Shown here: positions 42,006 through 42,128 of the stretch, piece by piece | Layout: each line of letters opens with the position of its first letter | Position numbering within the stretch: the stretch's first letter is position 1 | DNA from: JAFARZ01 sp035651595 | GTDB taxonomy: Bacteria; Actinomycetota; Actinomycetes; Streptosporangiales; Streptosporangiaceae | DNA: 42,128 nt | Assembly: GCA_035651595.1 (NCBI GenBank) | Contig: DASRFJ010000078.1 | Coordinates: 1-42,128 of the forward strand | Direction: 5' to 3' | Notes under the pieces: model-generated | Database searches by the model: none | The model's input: the letters and a program-made list of their open reading frames with translations, nothing else | What the model was told of the DNA's origin: nothing | Translations under genes and position numbers: made by a program

Positions 42006-42128
42006 TAATTCGTTCGCAGTAGGCAGCGAGGGTCTCGAGGATCTCGTCGGCGCTCTTGGTCCATACGAACGGCCTGGGGTCCTTGTTCCACTCGTTGATC
42101 CAGGCGCGGATGTCGGCTTCGAGTTCGG
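41989..42128 (-). mobile_element. IS630-family element, 3' end of transposase (window-truncated)
   Basis: In the minus frame ending at TAG 41989-41991 the sequence reads ADIRAWINEWNKDPRPFVW, then TKSADEILETLAAYCERII, ending DSEH. This is the conserved C-terminus of actinobacterial IS630 transposases. The stop codon sits almost at the element end, within TAGTGTTCTGAGTC, which is likely the terminal inverted repeat next to a TA target. The rest of the element lies beyond the window. Confidence 0.85.

Overview
The window is GC-rich and has strong G/C bias at third codon positions, frequent GTG/TTG starts, LacI/TetR/XRE regulators, DUF222-HNH and TIR-NB-ARC-TPR proteins, and secreted multidomain glycosidases. 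This points to a soil or plant-associated actinomycete. No rRNA or tRNA was recognised, and taxonomy below the phylum cannot be resolved from the sequence alone.

Layout. 1-2.5 kb: end of an alpha/beta hydrolase, a U32-like protein, a small HTH protein whose 5' end carries an AT-rich palindrome, and a small Gln-rich membrane protein. 2.5-6.4 kb: a 959-aa XRE-STAND-TPR regulator facing a lipoprotein/membrane-protein pair. 6.5-9.8 kb: a secreted GH87-like alpha-glucanase with duplicated anchor and F5/8C domains. 9.8-11.5 kb: repeat-rich intergenic DNA around a Zur-type operon of zinc-free ribosomal proteins L33 and L31. 11.5-14.8 kb: FAD monooxygenase and a divergent histidine kinase with a tandem, half-degenerate architecture. 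14.8-19.2 kb: TetR plus heterodimeric ABC exporter with paired operators.

19.6-38.8 kb is a carbohydrate island apparently devoted to L-arabinose-containing glycans. Module 1 is LacI, GH51 alpha-L-arabinofuranosidase, solute-binding protein, two permeases and an ATPase. A TetR/flavin-oxidase-fold pair with two matching operators separates it from module 2: GH127 beta-L-arabinofuranosidase, divergent LacI, then a secreted glycosidase of unassigned family, a second binding protein and two permeases without an ATPase. The secreted enzyme probably releases oligosaccharides, the two CUT1 importers take them up (possibly sharing the single ATPase), and GH51/GH127 cleave alpha- and beta-linked arabinofuranose inside the cell.

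38.7-42.1 kb: an orphan TIR-NB-ARC-TPR protein and a DUF222-HNH gene truncated by an IS630-family element that runs out of the window.

The most unusual non-genic signal is a pair of about 365-bp elements (10986-11349 and 31374-31745), 20 kb apart in the same orientation. They have long imperfect terminal inverted repeats and a conserved internal stem, and do not share an intact reading frame. They look like a MITE-type or structured repeat family.
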